A DNA stretch of 64,000 nt from UBA7359 sp963976795 (GTDB lineage: Bacteria; Pseudomonadota; Gammaproteobacteria; Eutrophobiales; Eutrophobiaceae), in the NCBI GenBank assembly GCA_963976795.1, contig CAXBLT010000006.1, forward strand, positions 117,334-181,333, written 5' to 3'. Of the stretch, positions 25,553 through 33,673 are shown piece by piece. The notes under the pieces are model-generated. The model had not been told where the DNA came from and did not search any database. It saw only the letters and a list, made by a program, of their open reading frames with translations. Made by a program: the position numbers and the translations under genes. The stretch's first letter is position 1. The number at the start of each line of letters is the position of its first letter.

Positions 25553-27793
25553 ATGAAGATTACTACGGGAAATTCAAAAATTATATACACACTAACTGAC
25601 GAAGCACCACTGTTAGCGACATACTCTTTGCTCCCCGTCATCAGAACATTTACCTCAGCAGCAGGTATAGATGTTGAGGTAAGTGACATTTCGGTGGCAG
25701 CTAGAGTACTTGCTACATTTCCTGATTACCTCACAGACGATCAAAAAGTTGAAGATAACTTGGCAGAACTGGGGCGCCTAACTCAAGTACCTGATACAAA
25801 TATTATCAAGCTTCCCAATATCAGTGCTTCAATTCCTCAATTAATAGCCACCATTGTTGAGTTGCAGTCAAAAGGCTACAACATTCCTGATTATCCTGAA
25901 GATCCAAAATCGGATGAAGATAAGCTTATTAAAGAACGCTATTCAAAAGTGCTCGGAAGTGCTGTCAATCCAGTACTTCGGGAAGGGAACTCAGATCGAC
26001 GCGCACCCGATGCAGTTAAGCGAAGTGCACGCAAAAACCCACATTCAATGGAAAAGTGGAGCCCTGCGTCCCGCACCCATGTATCACATATGCATGGCGG
26101 TGATTTTTATAGTAGCGAAATTAGCATCACCATGGAACAGGCTTGTGATGTCAGGATGGAACTGGAAACAACATCTGGTGAAATCATCATTCTGAAAGAA
26201 AAAACATCTTTACTGGAAGGTGAAATCATTGATGGTATGTATATGTGCAAACAGGCACTTTGCGATTTCTATGAAGAACAAATGGAAGATGCTCGAGAGA
26301 CAGGCGTCATGTTCTCCTTGCATGTAAAGGCCACCATGATGAAAATTTCTCACCCCATCGTATTTGGTCATGCGGTTAAAGTTTTTTATAAAGAACTGTT
26401 CACTAAGTATGGCAACCTGTTTGATAAATTAGGGGTCAACCCGAATAATGGTATCAGTAGCGTTTACGATAAAATTCAAACCCTGCCCACTTCATTTCGC
26501 GAAGAGATAGAGCATGATATCCATGCCTGTTACCAACACCGCCCTGAACTAGCAATGGTTGATTCAGCAAAAGGAATTTCTAATCTACATGCACCCAATG
26601 ATGTAATCGTTGATGCTTCTATGCCAGCAATGATTCGCTCAGGCGGCCAAATGTGGGGCCCAGATGGCAAACTAAAAGATACCAAGGCCGTGATTCCTGA
26701 AAGTACATTCGCACGCATTTATCAAGAAATGATTAACTTCTGTAAAACGCATGGCGCCTTCGATCCAACGACTATGGGTAGTGTGCCTAATGTTGGATTA
26801 ATGGCCCAGAAGGCAGAAGAATATGGATCTCATGATAAAACCTTCGAGATCCAAACTGATGGTATCGCACGAATCGTCGATGATAAAGGTAATGTGCTGA
26901 TCGAACAGAATGTGAAAGAAGGTGATATATGGCGCATGTGTCAAACTAAAGATGCTCCCATACGCGACTGGGTAAAACTGGCGGTAAATCGCGCACGCCA
27001 ATCAGGCATGCCTGCCGTATTCTGGCTGGATGAGTACCGTCCGCACGAAATGGAATTAATAAAGAAAGTAAATCTTTATCTTCAAGATCACGACCTGACT
27101 GGACTCGATATCCAGATCATGTCCCAGACCCGCGCTATGCGTTATACCCTTGAGCGAATTATTCGTGGTAAAGACACTATTTCTGTCACCGGCAACATCT
27201 TACGTGATTACCTCACTGACCTATTCCCAATTATGGAATTGGGAACCAGCGCCAAGATGCTGTCGATCGTCCCTCTGATGGCAGGCGGCGGACTGTTTGA
27301 AACTGGTGCCGGTGGTTCTGCGCCGAAACATGTTAAGCAACTCATTGAAGAAAACCATTTGCGCTGGGACTCTCTGGGTGAGTTTCTGGCCTTAGCCGTA
27401 TCGCTGGAAGATATCAATATAAAAACGGGTAACAACAAGGCAAAAATATTAGCAAAGACGCTAGATGAGGCCACCGGAAAATTACTGGATACTAACAAAG
27501 GTCCCTCACGAAGAACCGGTGAATTAGATAATCGTGGCAGTCATTTTTATCTTGCTATGTATTGGGCGCAAGCGCTTGCAGAACAAACAGAAGATACAGA
27601 GCTACAATCTCAATTTTCTACATTGGCAAAATCGTTGGGAGAAAATGAACAAACGATCGTTGAAGAACTAAACACTGCACAAGGCAAACCAGTTGATATC
27701 GGCGGTTACTTTATGCCAGTCATCGAAAAGGTAAGTAGCGTAATGCGTCCCAGTGCAACGCTCAATAATATTTTGGGTACAGCACTGAAATAA
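25553..27793 (+). CDS. icd: Monomeric NADP-dependent isocitrate dehydrogenase
   Basis: This 746-residue protein is the monomeric (type II) isocitrate dehydrogenase, which oxidatively decarboxylates isocitrate to 2-oxoglutarate with NADP. The family length of about 740 residues is met. Recognisable blocks are the TDEAPLLATYSLLP start, the substrate loop GSAVNPVLREGNSDRR (~137-152), SMEKWSPASRTHVSHM, and the metal/isocitrate region WLDEYRPHEMELIKKV (~491-506). The ribosome site GAGGAG lies close to the ATG. It is monocistronic, with a strong terminator right after it. It is unrelated to the homodimeric Icd of Escherichia coli. Confidence 0.95.
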   Translation: MKITTGNSKIIYTLTDEAPLLATYSLLPVIRTFTSAAGIDVEVSDISVAARVLATFPDYLTDDQKVEDNLAELGRLTQVPDTNIIKLPNISASIPQLIATIVELQSKGYNIPDYPEDPKSDEDKLIKERYSKVLGSAVNPVLREGNSDRRAPDAVKRSARKNPHSMEKWSPASRTHVSHMHGGDFYSSEISITMEQACDVRMELETTSGEIIILKEKTSLLEGEIIDGMYMCKQALCDFYEEQMEDARETGVMFSLHVKATMMKISHPIVFGHAVKVFYKELFTKYGNLFDKLGVNPNNGISSVYDKIQTLPTSFREEIEHDIHACYQHRPELAMVDSAKGISNLHAPNDVIVDASMPAMIRSGGQMWGPDGKLKDTKAVIPESTFARIYQEMINFCKTHGAFDPTTMGSVPNVGLMAQKAEEYGSHDKTFEIQTDGIARIVDDKGNVLIEQNVKEGDIWRMCQTKDAPIRDWVKLAVNRARQSGMPAVFWLDEYRPHEMELIKKVNLYLQDHDLTGLDIQIMSQTRAMRYTLERIIRGKDTISVTGNILRDYLTDLFPIMELGTSAKMLSIVPLMAGGGLFETGAGGSAPKHVKQLIEENHLRWDSLGEFLALAVSLEDINIKTGNNKAKILAKTLDEATGKLLDTNKGPSRRTGELDNRGSHFYLAMYWAQALAEQTEDTELQSQFSTLAKSLGENEQTIVEELNTAQGKPVDIGGYFMPVIEKVSSVMRPSATLNNILGTALK

Positions 27794-27797
27794 AACA

Positions 27798-27832
27798 AAA
27801 ACGGGTACAACTTAGTAAGTTGTACCCGTTTT
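27798..27832 (+). terminator. Bidirectional intrinsic terminator between icd and tetR
   Basis: Perfect 16-bp arms (27798-27813 and 27817-27832) around the loop AGT, flanked by A-rich DNA on the left and TTTTATTTAT on the right. It serves the convergent icd gene and reaches the stop codon of the leftward TetR gene. Confidence 0.9.
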
Positions 27833-28418
27833 ATTTATACACCGTTTTCATAATCATATTTACCAGCGGGGCTAGTTCATTTTTGTTAGCACCACTCTTT
27901 ACCATCGTTCTTAAACCGCTAACGTTAGAAACGATATAGTTAACCAGAATATCTGTGCTCACTGTTGATGTTATCGCGCCCTCTTTTTTTCCGAGCTTGA
28001 TGGCTTCTTTAATCACCCCTGCTATATTGGCAAATCCATTCAGCACCACTGTAGACACCGTTTTGTCTCTGTGTGATAACTCGTTCGCGGTATTGACTAA
28101 AAAACAACCTTTTTTCTTTTTTGATGCAGCTTCGGCAATGACATCTTCTAGTAATTTTTTCATAAACGCCTTACTAGTGGGAGAATCATTTAAGCATTGT
28201 TGCAATGCATCAACTGAGGTTTGTTGATAGAAATCTATGCTGCGTAAAAACAATTCATGTTTACTACCATAGGTCTGATACAAACTGCTTTTTGACAATT
28301 TCATCACATCAAGCAAATCCTGAAGCGAGGTCGCTTCATAACCTGCGCGCCAAAACTGTTGCATAGCAACCTCTAACGCGTGCTCAGTATTAAATTCTCT
28401 TGGTCTTCCCGGGTTCAT
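27831..28418 (-). CDS. TetR/AcrR-family transcriptional regulator
   Basis: The protein has about 195 residues from the ATG at 28416-28418 (MNPGRPREFN). A longer frame to 28457 needs a TTG and adds an atypical tail, so the shorter start is preferred. The DNA-binding domain is clear: TSLQDLLDVMKLSKSSLYQTYGSKHELF is the helix-turn-helix of the family. GCFLVNTANEL in the middle is common in the subgroup that regulates electrophile or quinone responses. It is divergent from a glutathione S-transferase gene, with a GGACT-TAGC-AGTCC repeat at 28434-28447 in between. Repression of the transferase and of itself is likely. Confidence 0.85.
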   Translation of the reverse strand: MNPGRPREFNTEHALEVAMQQFWRAGYEATSLQDLLDVMKLSKSSLYQTYGSKHELFLRSIDFYQQTSVDALQQCLNDSPTSKAFMKKLLEDVIAEAASKKKKGCFLVNTANELSHRDKTVSTVVLNGFANIAGVIKEAIKLGKKEGAITSTVSTDILVNYIVSNVSGLRTMVKSGANKNELAPLVNMIMKTVYK

Positions 28419-28512
28419 TATGTAGACTATTGTGGACTTAGCAGTCCTTATTTTCAAGATTATATGAGTGATTTACTGACATTACACATACTTAATCAAT
28501 AGGAGAATTAAT

Positions 28513-29142
28513 GTGAAGTTTTATGATTGTTCCATGGCACCAAACCCGCGTCGCACTCGAATCTTTATCGCTGAAAAAGGTCTCGACATCCCTTCTGTAG
28601 AAGTCGACCTCTTCGGTGGAGAAAACCTGAAAGAAAGTTATCTATCAAAAACGATATGGGGCCTATGCCCGGCATTAGAATTAGATGATGGCTCAGTTAT
28701 AAGTGAAGCCCCCGCTATTTGCAGCTATATAAATGATATACACCCAGAGCCTCCGCTTTTTGGCAATACTCCACTAGAACGCGCACAGGTCATTTCTTGT
28801 GATCGACACATGGAGCATAGCGGCATGCAGTCTGTTATTTATGCATTTCGTAATGGTTTTGAGGACTTTGCCCTACGTGGTGTCGGTGGTCGTGAAGGTG
28901 ACAAGATAATTCCAGAGCTCATTGAACGCGGACGTAATGGTATAAAAGTATTCTTCGAACGCCTTGAAAAACAACTTTCTAAGTCAGAATATGTTGCCGG
29001 AAATTTCTACAGCATGGCCGACATTACTGGGCTAGTCGTCGTCGATTTTGCTAAATTCGCTGAATTTGAAATTCCTAAGGAAAACACAAACACATTGGAA
29101 TGGTATGAAAAAGTTTCTTCACGTCCCGGCACACAAGTCTAA
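28513..29142 (+). CDS. Glutathione S-transferase family protein
   Basis: This 209-residue protein has a thioredoxin-like N-terminal domain (residues ~1-78; KFYDCSMAPNPRRTRIFIAEKG, then SEAPAICSYI for glutathione binding) and an alpha-helical C-terminal domain ending in SMADITGLVVVDF. The start is GTG at 28513, seven bases behind AGGAG. An ATG two bases earlier is followed at once by TGA and cannot be the start. Glutathione conjugation or a related thiol reaction on an electrophile is expected. It is divergent from the TetR gene and is probably controlled by it. Confidence 0.85.
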   Translation: MKFYDCSMAPNPRRTRIFIAEKGLDIPSVEVDLFGGENLKESYLSKTIWGLCPALELDDGSVISEAPAICSYINDIHPEPPLFGNTPLERAQVISCDRHMEHSGMQSVIYAFRNGFEDFALRGVGGREGDKIIPELIERGRNGIKVFFERLEKQLSKSEYVAGNFYSMADITGLVVVDFAKFAEFEIPKENTNTLEWYEKVSSRPGTQV

Positions 29143-29274
29143 TCGAAACCATCCTGGCAGTGGAGTGACAAGCTTGATACTCGCGAAGTCACATTAGACT
29201 CCGAACTACTGAAGCTTGTAACAAACCATCGCTGTACAGTAGCGCTATTAGTTTTCTTTATAATGTATCAAAAT

Positions 29275-29350
29275 TGGTGCCGGAAAGAGGATTCGAACCT
29301 CCGACCTACTATTTACGAAACAGTTGCTCTACCAACTGAGCTATTCCGGC
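29275..29350 (-). tRNA. tRNA-Thr (anticodon CGU)
   Basis: The 76-nt cloverleaf is complete. The acceptor is GCCGGAA/TTCCGGC with an encoded CCA (29275-29277), the D arm is GCTC/GAGC, and the anticodon stem ACTGT/ATAGT has loop TTCGTAA. The T arm has the loop TTCGAAT. The anticodon CGT reads ACG threonine codons. Confidence 0.95.
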
Positions 29351-29374
29351 ATATCGTGAAAAATTAAAGAAAGA

Positions 29375-29815
29375 TTACGTTGAATTTTTTACTCGAACAA
29401 CAATATCCAAACCGGATTGTACTGTATTTTCAGGTAATGAGGAGTTCGAATTTAAAATCATATCATCTGATTCAAAATCGTATAGCTCACCAGTGTCTTC
29501 ATTAAAATAATGATAATGGTAAGACGTATTTGAATCATAGAAAACCCTCGCAGGATCAATAACAACTTCTCTGACCAGTCCCTTCTCTACAAAAAGATTT
29601 AATGTATTGTATACAGTAGCCTTTGAGACATGCCCATCATTCTCATTGACCAGTGAGAGTACTTGATCCGCTGATAAATGTTGCGGTTTACTCAACAGGA
29701 CTCTGGCAATCTCGTTTCTCTGAAACGTCGGGTTAATATCGTACTCGAGTAATTTTGACTTGATAGTGTTCTGATCTTTGCTCATACAATCCTGTTGGAC
29801 ATTTTTTCGACTCAT
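29375..29815 (-). CDS. Fur-family transcriptional regulator lacking cysteine zinc motifs
   Basis: This 146-residue Fur-superfamily protein (136 residues if the second Met at 29785 is used) has a winged-helix domain with PTFQRNEIARVLLSKPQHLSADQVL and the recognition helix VSKATVYNTLNLFVEKGLV. The dimerisation half has SYHYHYFNEDTGELYDFESD. The CxxC pairs that hold structural zinc in most Fur and PerR proteins are absent. The only Cys is in the doubtful N-terminal extension. That recalls Irr-like members that respond to heme. Target genes are not evident. It lies between tRNA-Thr and thiO, both on the same strand. Confidence 0.85.
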   Translation of the reverse strand: MSRKNVQQDCMSKDQNTIKSKLLEYDINPTFQRNEIARVLLSKPQHLSADQVLSLVNENDGHVSKATVYNTLNLFVEKGLVREVVIDPARVFYDSNTSYHYHYFNEDTGELYDFESDDMILNSNSSLPENTVQSGLDIVVRVKNST

Positions 29816-29876
29816 GGACGCATTATAATAGAAGCCAAGAATAAAGTGGAGTTCGCATAGGTTGAATTATCATTAG

Positions 29877-30974
29877 TCACACCATTTCAGCTAAATTTGT
29901 CTGTCGATTAATAGAAAATTGATTAATATCCATAAAGGAAGAACAACCTGAGAACATATCTGCCAGTAATATTGCCGATGAAGGGGCCTGTAATATCCCT
30001 TTTCTAAAATGTCCCGCATTGATATAGAGGTTTTTAAAATCCGGAATTGGGCCTATAAACGGTTTTTCAGTGTCGGTCGAAGGCCTTAGACCAGACCAAT
30101 GTTTAGTTAGTGTTGCGTTTTTCAGACTAGGCCAGATAGAAGTGGCCCAACCTCGTAACTCTTCTTGCGCAGTCATTGTCGTTTCTTTATTAAAACCAAT
30201 ATCTTCCATGGTGCTACCAATTAGTACATGTCCGTCTAATCTGGGAATTAGATAGTGTCCACCGTCCAAGACTATTGATTCCAATGACGGTTTTGCTGGC
30301 TTAACACACATCATCTGACCATGGACCGGTCGGATACTCATAACACTAGACTTGTCATTTAATACTCGTTTACTCCACGCACCAGCAGTAATAATCACCG
30401 ATTCCGCTGACAGCTTGCCGCCGTTAAACTCAAGCTGTTCACAACGCCCATGTCTTTTCACTAGATTGGTGATATCCGTATTTTCAAAGATAGAAACCGA
30501 CATCTGCTCCAAGCTCTTTATTAATGCCTTTATAAGTCTGGGTGGTCTCAGTTGCGCTATCTCCGGGAGTAAAATAGCGCGTTCCGGGAGCTTTATCTCA
30601 GCACTTGTTTTATTTATTTTTTCTATTACTTTTATACACTTACTACTAGCCCATTGATTAATATCGGCAATATGCTTGGCCTCAATGATAATTAACCCTG
30701 ATTTCACATATTCAGAGTCCACTTCGGTTTCATCTAACAATGCTTTTATATATTGCGGGTAGTACATTTTGCCATGTTCAGATAGCTCGGCTGAGGCGGG
30801 ATTTTCTGACCACGGGCGCATAGATGATATTATCCCGCCCGCCGCCCAACTGGCTTCTTGCCCCAACTTGCCCTTATCAATAAGAGCAACGCTTGCCCCG
30901 CGAGCGGCCAATTCTCGAGCGGTTGTCATGCCGATGATTCCGCCGCCAATAATAATGAAATCGTATTTAGTCAT
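29877..30974 (-). CDS. thiO: Glycine oxidase (thiamine biosynthesis)
   Basis: This 365-residue FAD enzyme of the D-amino-acid oxidase/glycine oxidase family oxidises glycine to the imine used for the thiazole ring of thiamine. The N-terminal dinucleotide-binding motif IIGGGIIGMTTARELAARG, the following KGKLGQEASWAAGGIIS and the C-terminal THWSGLRPSTDTEKPFIGP and NAGHFRKGILQAPSSA are typical of ThiO. No other thi gene is adjacent. From memory, thiO beside the fimT/pil cluster also occurs in Pseudomonas. Confidence 0.9.
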   Translation of the reverse strand: MTKYDFIIIGGGIIGMTTARELAARGASVALIDKGKLGQEASWAAGGIISSMRPWSENPASAELSEHGKMYYPQYIKALLDETEVDSEYVKSGLIIIEAKHIADINQWASSKCIKVIEKINKTSAEIKLPERAILLPEIAQLRPPRLIKALIKSLEQMSVSIFENTDITNLVKRHGRCEQLEFNGGKLSAESVIITAGAWSKRVLNDKSSVMSIRPVHGQMMCVKPAKPSLESIVLDGGHYLIPRLDGHVLIGSTMEDIGFNKETTMTAQEELRGWATSIWPSLKNATLTKHWSGLRPSTDTEKPFIGPIPDFKNLYINAGHFRKGILQAPSSAILLADMFSGCSSFMDINQFSINRQTNLAEMV

Positions 30975-31132
30975 AATCTAGAATGTGAACCTGTTCACAA
31001 TAGTTAAACGCGTTTTGCCTTTCATCCCTCAAACACCACCGTTTATCTAATCAAGCTACAGTAATATTTAATATTTGCTATAACTAGCAGTATAAATGAT
31101 TATGAAGTTTTTAAGCGTGCGGAATAAAAATA

Positions 31133-31687
31133 ATGAAACTCAAATTTTATACATCTAATGGTTTCACCATTATGGAATTGATGATTGTTGTCGCTATTGC
31201 TGGCATTCTGGCTGCGATAGCTGTGCCAAGCTACAGTACTTTTGTTAAAAACAATTGCCTCACTACCAGCACTAATAGCATGGTCAGCAGTTTTCAGATA
31301 GCGCGGAGCACGGCTGCAAAACATAAAACTAACGTCACAGTTACTGCTTCAAACGCCGGAGATAATACAAATGAATGGGGTACTGGTTGGACAATAACTC
31401 TCGACGAAGACCGTGATAGTGATGGCGTATTAGATGCTAATGAAGATTTTAATGGTAACGGCACTTTAGATAATAATATCTCCGTTAGAGATGTATCCCT
31501 CACATGTACTAATACAACAATTAATGAAACAGCTAATGACACTGCCTTTGTTTATGGCTCTGATGGATTCATTGACGGCACTGGGACGTTTGACGTATGC
31601 GATGATCGTGCTGGCGCAACTGGCAGACAAATCAGCGTTTCAGCTACAGGCCGTCTCAATACTAATTCAACTTACATTTGCCCATGA
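31133..31687 (+). CDS. fimT: Type IV minor pilin, FimT/GspH family
   Basis: This 184-residue prepilin has the class III leader cut by PilD between Gly and Phe (SNGFTIMELMIVVAIAGIL). Glu5 of the mature protein is present and a GspH-type C-terminal domain follows. A Ca-binding-like acidic loop (DEDRDSDGVLDANEDFNGNG, about residues 85-104) sits in the globular part. It is the first gene of the minor pilin operon. Its TGA stop overlaps the ATG of pilV (ATGA). Only one FimT/FimU-type gene is found here, whereas Pseudomonas has two. The product primes pilus assembly with the other minor pilins. Confidence 0.9.
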   Translation: MKLKFYTSNGFTIMELMIVVAIAGILAAIAVPSYSTFVKNNCLTTSTNSMVSSFQIARSTAAKHKTNVTVTASNAGDNTNEWGTGWTITLDEDRDSDGVLDANEDFNGNGTLDNNISVRDVSLTCTNTTINETANDTAFVYGSDGFIDGTGTFDVCDDRAGATGRQISVSATGRLNTNSTYICP

Positions 31688-32133
31688 TAAAATCAATACG
31701 AAAATTCAAAATTACTAATAGTGGTTTTTCCTTAATCGAAGTGTTAGTAGCCATGTTGATCCTTGCCATTGGCTTTATGGGCATCGCAGCTCTGCAATTT
31801 AAAGGACTTAAATACAATACTGATGCTTTGTTAAGAAGCCAAATCAATATACTGGGATACGACATAGCGGATCGGATACGTTTAAATAGAAGTAATGCTG
31901 CTAGTTATGTAAATGACTATACAATTTTAACAACGGCACCAACAGGCTGTACCCAGGCAACCGGAGCAGATGCAACAAACGACCTCAATTGTTGGCATTT
32001 ACAAGCCTACAATGCACTTCCCCCCGGTAGTACTGCCAATATAACCGCAGCCGGCGGACAGTACACCGTCGCACTAGCCTGGACTGACCGGGAAGGCGAC
32101 ACTCACACCATCAACTACACATTTCAGCCATAA
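31684..32133 (+). CDS. pilV: Type IV pilus minor pilin PilV
   Basis: The minor pilin has 149 residues from ATG 31684, which overlaps the fimT stop by four bases. A longer frame from a TTG at 31678 is less likely. The prepilin signal is SGFSLIEVLVAMLILAIGFMG and is followed by the PilV-type segment AALQFKGLKYNTDALLRSQI. Two cysteines (in TGCTQ and LNCWH) may form a disulfide. It works with PilW, PilX and PilY1 in the priming complex at the pilus tip. Confidence 0.9.
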   Translation: MIKSIRKFKITNSGFSLIEVLVAMLILAIGFMGIAALQFKGLKYNTDALLRSQINILGYDIADRIRLNRSNAASYVNDYTILTTAPTGCTQATGADATNDLNCWHLQAYNALPPGSTANITAAGGQYTVALAWTDREGDTHTINYTFQP

Positions 32134-33152
32134 TGATTAAATTAAATAAATATCACCGCGGGATGTCTCTCATTGAGATATTAGTTGCCCTTGCATTATC
32201 ACTATTAATTATGGGTGGCGCTATAACACTCCTGAGTAACAATAAGCGCGTCTACAAGGATCAAAATGAAATGGGTAGGCTCCAGGAAAATGCACGTTTT
32301 GGCATAGAAATACTCATCAAAGATATCCGCATGGCGGGCTATGTCGGCTGTGTCGATAATATAGATAATATCCAAAATCACCTTAATGGTGCTAGTAATG
32401 ACGATAATATCTTCGCTATACAAAATCCGATTGAGGGTTCAGATAACGCCGCTAATTGGGTTCCTTCAAACAGCTCCGATCAAGTTGCAACTATGGCAAC
32501 GGGTACTGATGGCATAACAATACGTTATCTCGACCCAAATGGGATGCAACCCACTGCAAAAATGCCAACGACATCAGCCAACATACAGGTAACCAATGTG
32601 GCTGGTTTAGAAATCGGTGACATCATCGGTGTCGCTGACTGTGAAAGCGCCGAGGTCTTTGAAATCACAGGTTTCCCATCAACTGACAAAATACAACATA
32701 ATACAGGTGCTACTGCCTTTGTCGGCAATGCAACAAAAGTGTTACAAAAACGATATGGCGATGATGCCTTTATCGTCAAATTCGTAGCCAACCGCTACTA
32801 TATTCGCGCTAACGGTTTTGGTAACAATTCTTTATACAGGCAAGAGGCAAATGGCAATGTATTGGAACTTATCGAGGGTGTTGACAGCATGCAGCTGCTC
32901 TTCGGCGAGGACACAAACAACGATACCATTGCAGATCAGTATGTCAATGCGGCAGCCGTTGGCGCAACTAACTGGAACAATGTCGTGAGTGTCAGATTGG
33001 CGCTTTTAATTAACGGCGTTGATCAAAATTTTAGCGGTAACCAAGATACTACTACTTACAACATGCTTGGCACTAATGTTGGTCCTTTTAACGATTACAG
33101 ACGGCGGAAAATATTTACCAATACCGTATCAATTCGTAATCGAGGCAGTTAA
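32133..33152 (+). CDS. pilW: Type IV pilus minor pilin PilW
   Basis: The protein has 339 residues, and its ATG shares one base with the TAA of pilV. The leader is short, then GMSLIEILVALALSLLIMGGAITL with the processing Gly and Glu5. The following region KDQNEMGRLQENARFGIEILIKDIRMAGYVGC is the signature of PilW. The long C-terminal domain carries NTNDT-type acidic loops. Translational coupling with pilV suggests equimolar synthesis. Confidence 0.9.
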   Translation: MIKLNKYHRGMSLIEILVALALSLLIMGGAITLLSNNKRVYKDQNEMGRLQENARFGIEILIKDIRMAGYVGCVDNIDNIQNHLNGASNDDNIFAIQNPIEGSDNAANWVPSNSSDQVATMATGTDGITIRYLDPNGMQPTAKMPTTSANIQVTNVAGLEIGDIIGVADCESAEVFEITGFPSTDKIQHNTGATAFVGNATKVLQKRYGDDAFIVKFVANRYYIRANGFGNNSLYRQEANGNVLELIEGVDSMQLLFGEDTNNDTIADQYVNAAAVGATNWNNVVSVRLALLINGVDQNFSGNQDTTTYNMLGTNVGPFNDYRRRKIFTNTVSIRNRGS

Positions 33153-33172
33153 TTCTTGAGGTTAAACTAATT

Positions 33173-33646
33173 ATGTCAAATATTCCATCTTGCAACATTA
33201 AGCTAAAACAACAATCCGGTGCGGTATTGATGACAGCACTTGTTCTGCTCGTCATTATGACCATGCTTGGTATCACGTCTATGAGCACATCGACACTGGA
33301 AGAAAAAATGGCAGCTAATTCACAAGACATTAATCGATCATTTCAAACTGCTGAGACAGGACTGGAAATGGTCTTTACCGATGAAAATGCCTTCAATACA
33401 AGCAACACAACCGTTAGTGACGGTACAGCCGATGATATATACACACCTGCTGCTAGTACTATAGGTAGCTACGGTGCAACCGTCACCTACAACGCAGTGA
33501 TGCTACAAGCTGCAAGACCACCTAGAAACTCGGGTTGGGACACAAGCAACGCTTTTTATCATTTTGACCTTGAGGCCACATCCATTACACCCGCCGGTTC
33601 TACAACCACAGTCCACGGCGGTGCTTACCAGATCGGCAAAAAATAA
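33173..33646 (+). CDS. pilX: Type IV pilus minor pilin PilX
   Basis: This 157-residue protein begins with an unusual leader for a pilin: KQQSGAVLMTALVLLVIMTMLG, followed by TSMSTSTLEEKMAANSQDINRSFQTAETGLE. This is the PilX_N pattern (AGAVL..LI/MLL). It stands between pilW (20 bp) and pilY1 (27 bp) in the standard order. It helps form the PilV-W-X core that carries PilY1. Confidence 0.88.
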   Translation: MSNIPSCNIKLKQQSGAVLMTALVLLVIMTMLGITSMSTSTLEEKMAANSQDINRSFQTAETGLEMVFTDENAFNTSNTTVSDGTADDIYTPAASTIGSYGATVTYNAVMLQAARPPRNSGWDTSNAFYHFDLEATSITPAGSTTTVHGGAYQIGKK

Positions 33647-33673
33647 TAGATTGAATTTTGGAGAACCAAATTT

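Noticed and set aside
27831..28418. TetR protein as the repressor of the ATTGTYGACAAT operators
   Set aside because: No copy of that palindrome is in its own promoter region, and the TTGTnnACAA symmetry suggests a GntR-type protein.
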